Numbered from the stretch's first letter, positions 15,900 to 25,848 are shown. The stretch: 64,000 bases of DNA from DASSSQ01 sp963839285 (GCA_963839285.1 CAWIUN010000012.1:1-64000), one strand, 5' to 3'. Numbers and translations are program-made. The notes: generated by a model from the sequence alone, not told the origin.

Positions 15900-17183
15900 A
15901 GCACCTCCCAGGCGCGGGCGACGTCGGCCTCGGTCGTCTGCCAGTTGCCGATCGCGAGCCGGATCAGCCGCTGCCCGCGCAGGGTCGTCGCGGCGACGAA
16001 GAGCTCGCCGGTCGCGTTCGCGCGCTCGACGATCGCGTCGTTGTCGACCTCGACGTGGCGGAAGCAGACGGTCGAGAACGGGTGCGGCGCGACGAGCTCC
16101 CAGCCGGGCTCGGCCTCGACCCAGCCGGCGAAGAGCTGCGCCAGGCGCACGTGCTCGCGGATCAGCTCCTGCAGGCCCTCGCGGCCGTGGCAGCGGAGCA
16201 CCGCCCAGAGCTTGAGCGCGCGGAAGCGGCGCCCGAGGGCGGGCCCGAAGTCCTTCAGGTTGAGGGCGTCCTCGGTCGAGCGGAGGTACTCCGGGCTGGC
16301 GGCGAAGGCGGCGTGGAGCGCCTCGGGGCGGCGCGTCCAGAGCGCGGAGCAGTCGATCGGCACGGCGAGCCACTTGTGCGGGTTGACGACGACCGAGTCG
16401 GCCCGGTCGAGGCCCGCGGCGCTCCAGCGGTGCTCGGGGCAGACCCAGGCGGCGCCCGCGTAGGCCGCGTCGACGTGCAGCCAGACCCCTGCCTCGGCGC
16501 AGCGGTCGGCGAGCTCCGGCACGGGGTCGACCGAGGTCGTCGCGGTCGTGCCGACGGTCGCGACGACGGCCGTCGCGCCCTCGAGCGGGAAGTCGGCGCG
16601 CATCCGGAAGGCGTCGTCGACGGGGACGGTGCGGTACTCGAGCCCGAGCAGGCGCGCCGCCTTCTCGACCGAGAAGTTCGCCTGCTCGGAGGCGTAGACC
16701 GCGCCGCCGGGCCGCAGCCCGCGCGCGGCGGCGAGGGCGGCCAGGGTCGAGGTCGAGGCGGTGTCCTCGATGTGCCCGTGCCAGCCCGCCGGCAGGCCGA
16801 GCAGCTCGGCGAGCCAGTCGAGGGCGGTCTGCTCGAGCTCGGTCGCCGCCGGCGAGGTCGACCAGACCATCGCGTTCACGTTCAGCGCGGCGGAGAGCAG
16901 CTCGGCGAGGATGCCCGGCGGGGTCGCCGAGACGGCGAAGTAGGCGAAGAAGCGCGGGTGGTTCCAGTGCGTGATCCCGGGGAGCAGCAGCTCGTCGAGG
17001 TCGCGGAGGACGTCGGCGAACGGCTCGCCGCGCTCCGGCGCCCTGCGCGGGCAGCCGCGCCCGGATCGCGCCCGGCTCGACCTGCGCCAGCGGCGGCCGC
17101 TCGCGGATCGTCTCGAGGTAGCGCGCGATCCACGCGAGCGCGGCGCGGCCGTCTTCCTCGAAGCTCGTGCCCTCTACGGACAT
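15881..17183 (-). CDS. PLP-dependent decarboxylase, aromatic amino acid/tyrosine type (one frameshift)
   Basis: 434 residues after removing one base near 17045. The N-terminus reads SVEGTSFEEDGRAALAWIAR, then a second frame gives GITHWNHPRFFAYFAVSATP and the rest of a group II decarboxylase. The cofactor region includes HVDAAYAGAAWVCPEHR and the PLP-binding Lys in NPHKWLAVPIDCS. Close relatives decarboxylate Tyr, Trp or DOPA; the amino acid used is not determined. A GGCACGGGAC stretch precedes ATG 17183. It is first in the operon with HAD and ybjQ. Confidence 0.87.
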
Positions 17184-17316
17184 GTCCCGTGCCCCGTCCC
17201 GGTCCCCCACCCACCCGCGGGGACACCGAGGGTAGCGCGGCCCGGCGCACGAGCATGTGCCGATCTCGTGCCGATCTCGTGCAGCGCCGGAGGCGGCGAC
17301 GGCGCCGGGCCCGTCG

Positions 17317-19032
17317 TCACGGTCGCTGCTTCCGCAGCCGGTCGAGCTGCTTCCACGTCCGCGTGTTGGCGACGTCCTCGCGGGTGCACCAGGCCCGCCG
17401 CGCCTGACCGACGCCGAAGCGGGCGAACTCGAGCGAGCCGACCTCGTGCGCGTCCGTCGAGACCACGAGCCGAAGGCCGGCCTCTCGGGCTGCGCGCGCG
17501 TGCACGTCCGAGAGGTCGAGCCGGTTCGGCTGCGAGTTGATCTCGAGCAGCGTCCCCGTCTCGAGCGCCTTGACGACGATCGCGCCGAAGTCGACCTCGG
17601 CCGGCCCGCGCTGGTTCAGCTTGCGGCCTGTCAGGTGCCCGATGCAGTCGACGTACGGGTTCTCCATCGCCGCGAGCACGCGCTCGGTCGTCCGCGTCTC
17701 GCGTGCGGCGTGCACCGAGGCGACCACCCAGTCGAGCTGCGCCAGCTCCTCGTCGGGCAGGTCGAGCGTCCCGTCCGCCTTGATGTTGACCTCGACCCCC
17801 TTCAGCAGCCGGATCCCGACCCGCTCCTGCACCGCGTCGATCTCCTCCCACTGCGCCTCGAGCCTGCCCTCGCGCAGGTAGTGCGAGTGGTCGGTGACCG
17901 CGTAGTAGTCGTAGCCGCGCGCCTCCGCCGCCGCGACCATCTCCGCGAGCGTGCTCTTGCCGTCGGCAGACCAGGTCGTGTGCGTGTGCAGGTCGCCGCG
18001 CAGCTGCCCCGGCTCGACCAGCTCGGGCAGCGTGCCCGCCCGGGCGGCCTCGAGCTCGCCGCCGTTCTCCCGCAGCTCCGGCGGCACGTAGGCGTAGCCG
18101 AGGAAGCCGTACAGCTCCTCCTCGGTCGCGAAGGTGTGCACCGTCCCCGTCTCGACCTCGGCGACCCCGTACTCGGAGATCGAGAGCTTCCGGCGCACCG
18201 CCTCCTCGCGCAGGGCGACGTTGTGCGCCTTCGAGCCGGTGAAGTGCTGGAGCAGGTTGCCGAAGCACTCGGGCGGCACGACGCGGAGGTCGAAGCGGAG
18301 CCCGTCGTGCGCGACCACCGTCGCCTTCGTCCCGCCCTTCGCCGCCACCTCGGCGACCCAGTGCAGCGACGCGAAGTGGTCGACGAGCGCCTGCGGGTCG
18401 CTCGCGGTCGCGATGATGTCGAGGTCGCGGACGGTCTCGCGCATCCGCCGCGCGCTGCCGGCGACCGAGACCTTGTCCGCGGCGGGATGCTCCGCCAGCA
18501 CCGAGACGACCGCCTCGAGCGCGGGCAGCGCCGTCCCGAGCAGGAAGCGCGTCGGGCCGGCCGGCTCCGGCTCGGCCCTGAGCGCGGCCAGGATCTTCTC
18601 CTCGCTCTTCGGGCCGAGCCCCTGCAGCTCCCGCAGCCGGCTCGCCTCGGCCGCCTCGCGCAGGCCCGCGACGGTCGAGATCCCGAGCTCCTTCCAGAGC
18701 CGCCGCACCGTCTTCGGCCCGAGGCCCGGCAGGCGCAGGAAGAGCACGAGCTCCTCGGGCACCGTCTGCTTGCGCTTGGTCAGCGCCTCGATCTCGCCCT
18801 GCTCGACGACCTGGACGATCTTCTCCTCGATCGTCTTGCCGATCCCGCCCAGCTCCCTCGCCCGCCCCTCGAGCGCCAGCTGCGCGACGGGCCCGGCAGT
18901 CTCGCGGATCCGGTCGGCCGCCTTCCGGTAGGCGTTGACCCGGAAGAAGTCGGCGCCGTCGATCTCCATCAGGTCGGCCAGCAGGTCGAACTGGTCGGCC
19001 AGGTCGCCGTTTCTTGGCAGCGTCGTCGCCAC
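17317..19032 (-). CDS. polX: Family X DNA polymerase with PHP domain (PolX)
   Basis: 571 residues from GTG 19032. Residues 1-330 are a Pol beta-like core: an 8-kDa-type N-terminus, helix-hairpin-helix motifs (LRLPGLGPKTVRRLW, LRELQGLGPKSEEKI) and a nucleotidyltransferase palm (GSARRMRETVRDLDIIA). From about 345 the C-terminal PHP domain begins with GDLHTHTTWSADG, and further His/Asp metal ligands include VTDHSHY and VSTDAHEVG. Bacterial PolX fills short gaps in base-excision repair, and PHP gives 3'-5' exonuclease activity. It is divergent from the glycosyltransferase gene, with overlapping promoters. Confidence 0.94.
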   Translation of the reverse strand: MATTLPRNGDLADQFDLLADLMEIDGADFFRVNAYRKAADRIRETAGPVAQLALEGRARELGGIGKTIEEKIVQVVEQGEIEALTKRKQTVPEELVLFLRLPGLGPKTVRRLWKELGISTVAGLREAAEASRLRELQGLGPKSEEKILAALRAEPEPAGPTRFLLGTALPALEAVVSVLAEHPAADKVSVAGSARRMRETVRDLDIIATASDPQALVDHFASLHWVAEVAAKGGTKATVVAHDGLRFDLRVVPPECFGNLLQHFTGSKAHNVALREEAVRRKLSISEYGVAEVETGTVHTFATEEELYGFLGYAYVPPELRENGGELEAARAGTLPELVEPGQLRGDLHTHTTWSADGKSTLAEMVAAAEARGYDYYAVTDHSHYLREGRLEAQWEEIDAVQERVGIRLLKGVEVNIKADGTLDLPDEELAQLDWVVASVHAARETRTTERVLAAMENPYVDCIGHLTGRKLNQRGPAEVDFGAIVVKALETGTLLEINSQPNRLDLSDVHARAAREAGLRLVVSTDAHEVGSLEFARFGVGQARRAWCTREDVANTRTWKQLDRLRKQRP

Positions 19033-19039
19033 TGCCGCG

Positions 19040-19045
19040 ATGATA
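19040..19045 (-). promoter_or_regulatory. -10 element of polX (leaderless)
   Basis: TATCAT, seven bases before GTG 19032. The opposite strand of the same segment (GATGAT) sits six bases before the divergent glycosyltransferase GTG. Confidence 0.55.
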
Positions 19046-19050
19046 CGGGC

Positions 19051-19770
19051 GTGAGGGCGACCATCTGCCTGCCGACCTACGACGAGCGCGAGAACCTCGA
19101 GCCGATGCTGCGCGCGCTCCGGGAGGTGCTGCCGCCGCAGGGCCGCGTGCTCGTGATCGACGACAACTCGCCCGACGGCACCGGCGAGCTCGCCGACGCC
19201 CTCGCCGCCGAGCTCGACTTCGTGGACGTGCTCCACCGCGAGCGCAAGGAAGGGCTCGGCCCCGCCTACCTCGCCGGCTTCCGGCGCGCGCTCGCCGACG
19301 GCGCCGAGCTCGTCCTCGAGATGGACTGCGACTTCTCCCACTCGCCCGGGGACGTGCCGCGGCTGCTCGCGGCGGCCGGGGACGCCGACCTCGTGCTCGG
19401 CTCCCGCTACGTCGACGGCGGCGGGGTCGACGGCGACTGGGGCGTGCTGCGGCGGCTCGTCTCGCGCGGCGGCTCGCTCTACGCCGGCGTCGTCCTCGGC
19501 ACCCGCGTCCACGACCTCACGGGCGGCTTCAAGTGCTTCCGGCGGCACGTGCTCGAGACGATCGACCTCGACGCGGTCGACTCGCGCGGCTACGCCTTCC
19601 AGATCGAGCTGACCTACCGGGCGCTGCGGGCGGGATTCCGCGTCCGCGAGCTGCCGATCCGCTTCGTCGACCGCACGGCGGGCCGGTCGAAGATGAGCCG
19701 CGCGATCGTCGCCGAGGCGGTCTGGAAGGTGCCGCTGCTGCGGGCGCGGGCGCTGCTCGGACGGCTCTAG
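19051..19770 (+). CDS. GT2 glycosyltransferase, dolichol/polyprenol-phosphate mannosyltransferase type
   Basis: 239 residues, entirely cytoplasmic GT-A fold. ATICLPTYDERENLEPML opens the fold, VIDDNSPDGTGELAD binds the nucleotide and EMDCDFSHSP is the D-x-D metal site. DLTGGFKCFRR and RAGFRVRELPIRFVDR are hallmark segments of DPM1-like enzymes. It likely moves mannose or glucose from a nucleotide sugar to a polyprenyl phosphate for wall or glycoprotein synthesis. No C-terminal membrane domain is present. GTG start at 19051. Confidence 0.9.
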   Translation: MRATICLPTYDERENLEPMLRALREVLPPQGRVLVIDDNSPDGTGELADALAAELDFVDVLHRERKEGLGPAYLAGFRRALADGAELVLEMDCDFSHSPGDVPRLLAAAGDADLVLGSRYVDGGGVDGDWGVLRRLVSRGGSLYAGVVLGTRVHDLTGGFKCFRRHVLETIDLDAVDSRGYAFQIELTYRALRAGFRVRELPIRFVDRTAGRSKMSRAIVAEAVWKVPLLRARALLGRL

Positions 19771-19777
19771 CCGCAGC

Positions 19778-19783
19778 TACCAT
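19778..19783 (+). promoter_or_regulatory. -10 element of the thioredoxin gene (leaderless)
   Basis: TACCAT, seven bases before GTG 19791, only seven bases after the upstream stop codon. Confidence 0.55.
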
Positions 19784-19790
19784 CGGGCCT

Positions 19791-20114
19791 GTGCTCGATG
19801 TCGGCGACCACGACTTCGACGACGTCGTCCTGCGGCCCGGCCGCACGACCGTGGTCGACTTCTGGGCGCCCTGGTGCGGCCCCTGCAAGGCCGTCGAGCC
19901 GGTGCTCGAGCAGCTCGCCGGCGAGCACCCGGACGTCGCCTTCGTCCGGCTCGACATCGACGCCAACCCGTCGACGGCCGGGCGCTACGCCGTCCTCTCG
20001 ATCCCGACCGTGATCCTCTTCGAGGGCGGACAGGCGCGCGAGACCGTCGTCGGCGCCCGCCCGCGGTCGCACTACGAGCGGGCCTGGGCTGCCTGGCTCG
20101 GGGCCGCGGCCTAG
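19791..20114 (+). CDS. trxA: Thioredoxin
   Basis: 107 residues, standard thioredoxin length. The active site is VVDFWAPWCGPCKAVEPVL with the W-C-G-P-C motif near residues 28-32. The later VRLDIDANPSTAGRYAVLS and cis-Pro IPTVILFEGG are canonical. It is a cytoplasmic disulfide reductase working with a thioredoxin reductase not in the window. GTG start set by the TACCAT element. The next gene starts three bases after its stop. Confidence 0.92.
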   Translation: MLDVGDHDFDDVVLRPGRTTVVDFWAPWCGPCKAVEPVLEQLAGEHPDVAFVRLDIDANPSTAGRYAVLSIPTVILFEGGQARETVVGARPRSHYERAWAAWLGAAA

Positions 20115-20117
20115 CCG

Positions 20118-20657
20118 ATGCGGCTGCTCCCGCGGTCGCCCAGACGGCGGCGGCGGCTGCTCTACGCCTCGCCGGGGATCGCCTTCGTCCTCGTCGTCGC
20201 GGGCCTGGTCGCCTTCTACCGGCACCCGGCGAAGTCCGACTACATCCCGGCGCGGCCCGGCAAGGCGCAGGTCTACGCGCTGCCGAAGGCGGTCAGGGCC
20301 TCGCCGGCCGTGAAGGCCGAGGCGCTCCGCACGCTCGACGTCTTCGTCCGCAGCGCCGCCCTCCGGCGCGACCTCGCGCGCTCCTGGCAGCTCGCGAGCC
20401 CGAAGATGCGCGAGGGGACGAGCCGCGCCGACTGGCTGCGCGGCAACCTGCCGGTCTTCCCGTACCCGGCGGCGCAGTTCGGCGACGTCTCGTACACGGT
20501 CACCGGCACCTACGCGGGCGGGATCGTCGACGTCGACGCGCTCGTCGTCTCGAACAGGCGGCGCGGCGGGCTCGAGCTCGTCTACTCCTGCGAGCTGCAC
20601 CGGGCCGGGAGCCGCGGGTTCCTGGTCGACTACTGCTACCCGCGCAAGGCCTTCTAG
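20118..20657 (+). CDS. Single-pass membrane protein of unknown function
   Basis: 179 residues. A basic N-terminus (RRRRRLLYA) precedes one transmembrane helix, GIAFVLVVAGLVAFYR. The external domain of about 140 residues has Trp/Tyr-rich segments and two cysteines near the C-terminus (YSCELH and VDYCYP) that could form a disulfide. Segments such as SWQLASPKMREGTSRADW resemble small nuclear-transport-factor-like extracytoplasmic folds, but this is only an impression. It follows trxA by three bases and overlaps the convergent thiL stop by four. Confidence 0.7.
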   Translation: MRLLPRSPRRRRRLLYASPGIAFVLVVAGLVAFYRHPAKSDYIPARPGKAQVYALPKAVRASPAVKAEALRTLDVFVRSAALRRDLARSWQLASPKMREGTSRADWLRGNLPVFPYPAAQFGDVSYTVTGTYAGGIVDVDALVVSNRRRGGLELVYSCELHRAGSRGFLVDYCYPRKAF

Positions 20658-21475
20658 CTCGGACGGTAGTGGTCCCAGCCGGCGAGCTCGACGGGCTCGC
20701 CGTCCCGCAGGCAGAGCACGCCCTCGCCCTGCTCGCAGCGGCCGACGACGGCGAACCCGTCCGCGTCCTCGACCGCGGCGAGCAGCTCGTAGTCCTCGCC
20801 GAAGCCGAGATCCTCGACCGTCGCCCCCGGCGCGAGCGGCACCCGGTCGAGCTCGAGCACGACCCGGCAGCCGGAGCGCTCGGCGAGGTGGCCCGCGTCG
20901 GGTGCGATCCCGTCCGAGAGGTCGAGCAGCGCGTGCGCGCGGCGGGCGAGCCGCACGCCCTCGGCGACCCGCAGCGGCGGCCGCAGGTAGCCGCCCGCGC
21001 GGAAGGCGGCGCCGGCGCCGCCGAGCGGGCCGGTGACGACGAGCAGGTCGCCGGGGCGGGCGCCGCCGCGGCCGGGGACGCGCTCCGCGACCCCGAGCGC
21101 GGTGACGCTGAGCAGCAGCTTCTCCGACCGGGTCGTGTCGCCGCCGACGACGGGGACGCCGGCCTCGCGCATGCCCTCGTACAGCTCGAGCACGTCCTCG
21201 ACGGCCGTGTCTCCCGGGGCGGCGAGCGAGACGACGAGCCCGCGCGGCTCGGCGCCCGAGGCGGCGAGGTCGCTGACGTTGACCGCGGCGGCGCGGAAGC
21301 CGAGGTCGCGCCAGGAGATCCGGTCGAGCGTGAAGTGGACGTCCTCCACGAGCGCGTCCTGGGTGACGACGAGCCCCTCGACCTGCGCGGCGTCGTCGGC
21401 GATCCGCTCGGCGAGCCCGCGGCGCTCGAGCTCCGCGAGCAGGCCGAACTCGCCGACGTCGGAGAGTCGCGTCAC
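20654..21475 (-). CDS. thiL: Thiamine-monophosphate kinase
   Basis: 273 residues. ThiL phosphorylates thiamine monophosphate to the active cofactor. The ATP/metal segments are present: TQDALVEDVHFTLDRISWRD, VNVSDLAASGAEPRGL, VVGGDTTRS and LDLSDGIAPDAGHLAERSG, ending with GEDYELLAAV. It is the last gene of the thi operon. Its GTG start overlaps the thiM stop (GTGA). Confidence 0.95.
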   Translation of the reverse strand: MTRLSDVGEFGLLAELERRGLAERIADDAAQVEGLVVTQDALVEDVHFTLDRISWRDLGFRAAAVNVSDLAASGAEPRGLVVSLAAPGDTAVEDVLELYEGMREAGVPVVGGDTTRSEKLLLSVTALGVAERVPGRGGARPGDLLVVTGPLGGAGAAFRAGGYLRPPLRVAEGVRLARRAHALLDLSDGIAPDAGHLAERSGCRVVLELDRVPLAPGATVEDLGFGEDYELLAAVEDADGFAVVGRCEQGEGVLCLRDGEPVELAGWDHYRPS

Positions 21476-22254
21476 CCGACCCTGGCGCGGCCGTCGAGCG
21501 TGGCCGGATCGAGGTTCCAGAGCCCGTCGTAGAGCGCGGCGTGGAAGCTGCCGGGCCCGGCGGCGCCGGCGGCTGCGTCCTCGCCCGCGACGCCGAGCGC
21601 GACGAGCGCGGCCGTCGCAGCCTCGAGCGGCTCGCCGACGGCGAGGAAGCAGCCGGTCAGCGCGGACGCGATGCAGCCCGTGCCGGTGACCGCGCCGAGC
21701 AGCGCGTGGCCGTTCGCGACCGCGACGACCCGCTCGCCGTCGGAGACGTGGTCGACCGGCCCGGTCACCGAGGCGACGAGCCCGAGCGTCCGGGCGGCCT
21801 CGCGCGCGAGCTCGGCCGGCTCGGCGCCCGCGCCGACCGACTCGACGCCGCGGACCTCCGCCTCGACGCCGACGAGCGTCGCGACCTCGCCCGGGTTGCC
21901 GCGCAGGACGGCGACCGGCACCTCGGCGAGGATCCGGCGCGCCGTCTCGGTGCGGTAGGAGGTCGCGCCCGCGCCGACCGGGTCGAGCACGACGGGCACG
22001 CCGCGCTCGCCGGCGGCGCGGCCGGCGGCGAGCATCGAGTCGACCCAGGCCGGCTCGAGCGTGCCGATGTTGAGCACGAGCGCCGAGGCGAGCCCGACCA
22101 TCTCCTCGACCTCCTCGCGCGCGTGCGCCATCACGGGCAGCGCGCCGATCGCGAGCGTCGCGTTCGCGGTCTCGTTCATGACCACGTAGTTGGTGAGCTG
22201 GTGGACGAGCGGCTTGCGCTCGCGCAGCTCCGCCAGGAGCGTTCCTGCCGTCAT
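21472..22254 (-). CDS. thiM: Hydroxyethylthiazole kinase
   Basis: 260 residues. ThiM phosphorylates 4-methyl-5-hydroxyethylthiazole for thiamine salvage. Seen are RKPLVHQLTNYVVMNETAN, VLDPVGAGATSYRTE, LRGNPGEVATL and the anion-hole/catalytic segment GTGCIASALTGC. AAAGGAAGG precedes the ATG, which overlaps the thiD stop (ATGA). Downstream of the TPP riboswitch, so repressed by thiamine pyrophosphate. Confidence 0.95.
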   Translation of the reverse strand: MTAGTLLAELRERKPLVHQLTNYVVMNETANATLAIGALPVMAHAREEVEEMVGLASALVLNIGTLEPAWVDSMLAAGRAAGERGVPVVLDPVGAGATSYRTETARRILAEVPVAVLRGNPGEVATLVGVEAEVRGVESVGAGAEPAELAREAARTLGLVASVTGPVDHVSDGERVVAVANGHALLGAVTGTGCIASALTGCFLAVGEPLEAATAALVALGVAGEDAAAGAAGPGSFHAALYDGLWNLDPATLDGRARVG

Positions 22255-23031
22255 TGCCTTCCTTTCACGTCGAGGACGTCGACGGGCCCGTCGCCCGCCC
22301 CGATTCCGGCGAGGCCGTTGCGGACGGCCTCGGAGGCGGCCGCGGCCGCCGCGCGGGCCGCCTGCTCGAGCCCGTCGCCGCGGGCGAGGCGGGCCGCCAG
22401 CGTCGCCGAGTGGGTGCAGCCGGCGCCGTGCGTGGCGGCCACGTCGTAGCGCGGCACCGGGATCTCGACGTGGCGCGTCCCGTCGAAGAGGTGGTCGACC
22501 GCCTCGTCGCCGTGGCCGCCCTTGACGACGACGGCGGGGGCGCCGCGGGCGACGATCCGCTCGGCGAGGGCGCGCCGCGTCGCCCTCGCCGCCCGCGAGC
22601 ACGACCGCCTCGGCGAGGTTCGGGGTCACGACCGTCGCGAGCGGGAAGAGCCGCTCGACGTAGGTCTCGATCGCGTCCTCCTGCAGGAGCCGCGCGCCCG
22701 AGCTCGCGACCATCACCGGGTCGACGACGAGCGGCAGGCCGCGGCCCGCGAGGAAGCCGGCGACGGTCTCGATCAGCGTCCGCGAGAAGAGCATGCCCGT
22801 CTTCGCGGCCGCGACCTCGAGGTCGGAGCAGACCGCCTCGAGCTGCGCGAGCACGAACGCCGGCGGCAGCTCCTCGATCGCGGTGACGCCGACGGTGTTC
22901 TGCGCCGTCAGCGCGACGAGCGCGCTCGTCCCGTGGCAGCCCGCGGCCGCGAAGGCCTTCAGGTCGGCCTGGATGCCGGCGCCGCCGCCCGAGTCGGACG
23001 TCGCGATCGTCAGGCAGACGGGTGGTGTCAC
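22251..23031 (-). CDS. thiD: Hydroxymethylpyrimidine/phosphomethylpyrimidine kinase (one frameshift)
   Basis: About 260 residues. ThiD phosphorylates HMP and HMP-P in the pyrimidine branch of thiamine synthesis. The first frame gives TIATSDSGGGAGIQADLKAF, TAQNTVGV and VVDPVMVASSGARLL. A shift near 22580 is needed to reach the C-terminal half with YDVAATHGAGCTHSATLAAR, which holds the catalytic GAGC anion hole. GGGAGGAGC precedes GTG 23031. It is first in thiD-thiM-thiL and directly follows the riboswitch. Confidence 0.93.
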
Positions 23032-23036
23032 GCTCC

Positions 23037-23113
23037 TCCCTTCGCCGGCATGACCCGGATCAGGTTCAGCGGGTGTGTTCTCAGCCCCAGGCGGGGCACC
23101 CCGGTCGGACCAA
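23037..23113 (-). promoter_or_regulatory. TPP riboswitch (THI element)
   Basis: On the minus strand the region reads GGGGTGCC, then GGGGCTGAGAA, then ACACCCGCTGAACCTGAT and CCGGGTCATGCCGGCG. These are the conserved blocks of the thiamine-pyrophosphate riboswitch, with the CUGAGA pyrimidine-sensor loop. The element ends about six bases before thiD and abuts its Shine-Dalgarno (GGGAGGAG). The likely mechanism is hiding of the ribosome site when TPP is bound, since no separate terminator hairpin is visible. Confidence 0.96.
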
Positions 23114-23222
23114 TCTAGCGAGCCGGCCGCACGTCGGGCGCCGGGAAGGGCTTGCGGGCCGCGGCGGCACCGACCGAACGACGACGGGCGCGCGTAGCCG
23201 TACCGAATCGCGCTCCGGGCAC

Positions 23223-23228
23223 TACGCT
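23223..23228 (+). promoter_or_regulatory. -10 element of the NTF2-like gene (leaderless)
   Basis: TACGCT, seven bases before ATG 23236. Confidence 0.55.
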
Positions 23229-23235
23229 CGGAGCG

Positions 23236-23586
23236 ATGACCGCCGTCGCCGACCGGTTGCTCGAGACGCTCGCCGCCCGGGACTGGGACGCGCTCGCGGC
23301 CCTGTTCGCGGACGGCGCGACGCTGCGGATGCAGACGCCCGGGCCGCTGCGCGAGGACGCGGGCCCGGCGGCGATCGCGGCCCGCTTCCGCTTCTGGTTC
23401 GGCGAGCTCGACGGCTTCGAGCTGCGCGAGGCGGACGCCGTGCCGGTCGCCGACCGCGTCCGCGTCCACTACCGCGTCGCGGGCGGCGGCAGGACGACCG
23501 ACCACACCGGCTACCTCGCGGTCGAGGACGGCCGGATCGCCTGGCTCGTGATGACCTGCTCCGGCTTCCGCCCGGACACGCACTGA
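23236..23586 (+). CDS. SnoaL/NTF2-like protein
   Basis: 116 residues, with the size and pattern of the NTF2-like cone fold: LLETLAARDWDALAALFADG opens, then GPLREDAGPAAIAARFRFWF, a VRVHYRVAGGG strand and the closing VEDGRIAWLVMTCSG. Members range from isomerases to binding proteins. The presence of His in YRVAGGGRTTDHTGY does not settle the function. It is divergent from the thi operon and 29 bases before the helicase. Confidence 0.8.
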   Translation: MTAVADRLLETLAARDWDALAALFADGATLRMQTPGPLREDAGPAAIAARFRFWFGELDGFELREADAVPVADRVRVHYRVAGGGRTTDHTGYLAVEDGRIAWLVMTCSGFRPDTH

Positions 23587-23615
23587 CGAACGCGCCCTCC
23601 CAGTCGTCACACTGG

Positions 23616-25848
23616 GTGGACGTGGCGGTCGAGACGGCACCCTGGGCGGGCGTGCTCGAGGGCGAGGAGCTCGCCCACCTCGAGCTGGAGCCGGCGCGGG
23701 CCGCGCGGACGGCGCCGCTCCCCGAGGAGCTCCACCCGCGCGTGCGCGAGCTGCTCGGGATCGACGAGCTCTACCTCCACCAGGCGCTCGCCTGGGAGGC
23801 GGCCGCCCGCGGCGAGCACCTGATCGTCACGACCGGCACCGCGTCCGGCAAGACGCTGGCGTTCAACCTGCCCGTCCTCGACGCCGTCGCCCGGCAGCCG
23901 AAGACGCGCGCGCTCTACCTCTACCCGACCAAGGCGCTCGCGCAGGACCAGGCGCGGACGCTGCAGTCGTTCCGGCTCCGGGAGCTGCGGCCGGCGATCT
24001 ACGACGGCGACACGGCGACGGAGCTGCGGACGCAGATCCGGCGAGGCGCGAACGCGATCCTGACCAACCCGGACATGCTCCACGTGGGCGTGCTCCCGCA
24101 CCACGACCGCTGGGGCGACGTGCTCGCGAACCTCCGCTACGTCGTCGTCGACGAGGCGCACGTCTACCGCGGCGTCTTCGGCTCGCACGTCGCGAACGTG
24201 CTCCGGCGGCTGCGGCGGCTCGCCCGCGTCTACGGCGCCGAGCCGCAGTTCCTGCTCGCCTCGGCGACGATCTCGAACCCCGCCGGGCTCGCGCAGTCGC
24301 TGCTCGGCGCCGAGGCGACCGTCGTCTCCGAGGACGGCGCCCCGCGCACCGAGCGGACGGTCTGCCTCTGGAACCCGCCGCTTCTCGACGAGGAGCTCGG
24401 CCTGCGCGCGTCGGCGCTCGGCGAGGCCGCGCGGCTGCAGGCGGAGCTCGTCCGCCGCGGCCTGCGGACGCTCACCTTCGCCAAGAGCCGCAAGGCGGCG
24501 GAGCTCGTGCACCGCTTCACGGCCGAGCGGCTGGGGGACGCCTCGCGGCTCTCGCCGTACCGCGCCGGCTACACGGCGGCCCAGCGGCGCGAGATCGAGC
24601 GGCGGCTGCTCGAGGGCGAGCTGCTCGGCGTCTCGGCGACGAACGCGCTCGAGCTCGGGATCGACGTCGGCCTGCTCGACGCGGTCGTCTCGGTCGGCTT
24701 TCCGGGCACGGTCGCGAGCCTGCGCCAGCAGTGGGGCCGGGCCGGCCGCCGCGAGGCCGGGCTCGCGATCCTCGTCGCGAGCGAGGACGCGCTCGACCAG
24801 TTCTTCATGCGCGAGCCGGAGGCGCTCCTGCGGCGCCGCGTCGAGGCCGCCGTCCTCGACCACGCGAACCCGCGCGTCCTCGACGGCCACGTGCTCGCCG
24901 CCGCCTTCGAGGCGCCGCTCGACGAGGGCGACGCCGCCACGCTCGGCCCGGAGGCGCTCGAGCGGGCCGCGGCCCTGCCGGAGCTCCGGCGCACGAAGGC
25001 CGGCTGGACCTGGACCGGCCGCGACTACCCCGCCGCGCGCACGGCGCTCCGCTCGGCGAGCACCGGCGCCTTCTCCGTCGTCGACGGCACGACCGGCGAG
25101 CCGCTCGGCCTCGTCGAGTCCGAGCGCGCCTTCTCGACCGTCCACGAGGGCGCCGTCTACCTCCACCTCGGCGACCCGTACCTCGTCCGCGCGCTCGACC
25201 ACGAGCGGCGCGCGGCGCTCGTGACGCCGCACGAGGGCGACTGGTACACGCAGGCGAAGAAGGAGACGACGACCGAGATCGTGCGGCCGCTGCGCGAGGA
25301 GCGCCGCTGCGGCCTCGAGCTTTCCTTCGGCGAGGTCGCGGTCACCGAGCAGGTCGTCGGCTACCAGCGGAAGTCGATCCGGACGCAGGAGACGATCGAC
25401 CTCGTCCCGCTGGAGCTGCCGCCGACGAGCTTCGAGACCGAGGCGGTCTGGTTCCTGCCCGAGCCGCGCCAGCTCGAGGGGATCGCGGAGATGCCGACGC
25501 TCGTCGCCTCGCTGCACGCGGCGGAGCACGCCCTGATCGCGTTGCTGCCGCTGCGGGCGATGTGCGACCGTTGGGACATCGGCGGGCTCTCGACCAACGT
25601 CCACCAGCAGACCGGCCGCCCGACCGTCTTCGTCTACGACGGCCACCCGGGCGGGGTCGGGATCACCGCGCGCGGCTTCGACGAGTTCGAGGGCTGGGCC
25701 GCCGACACCGCCCGCCTGATCGCCGGCTGCCCGTGCGCCGACGGCTGCCCCTCCTGCGTCCAGAGCCCGAAGTGCGGCAACCTCAACGACCTGCTCGACA
25801 AGCGCGGCGCGCTCGACCCTGCTCGAGAGGCTGCTCGCCGATGCGTAG
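23616..25848 (+). CDS. DEAD/DEAH helicase with DUF1998 C-terminus (YprA/Hrq1-like)
   Basis: About 743 residues from GTG 23616. RecA domain 1 has Walker A VTTGTASGKTLAFN, LYLYPTKALAQDQARTL and the DEAH box VVVDEAHVYRG. Domain 2 has FAKSRKAAELV, VSATNALELGIDVGLLD and QQWGRAGRREAG. The C-terminal DUF1998 region carries a four-cysteine cluster, CPCADGCPSCVQSPKCGN. Relatives are 3'-5' DNA helicases (Hrq1/YprA) tied to DNA repair. The true end is ERLLADA at 25848 after a one-base shift near 25818. It overlaps the next gene by eight bases. Confidence 0.92.
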
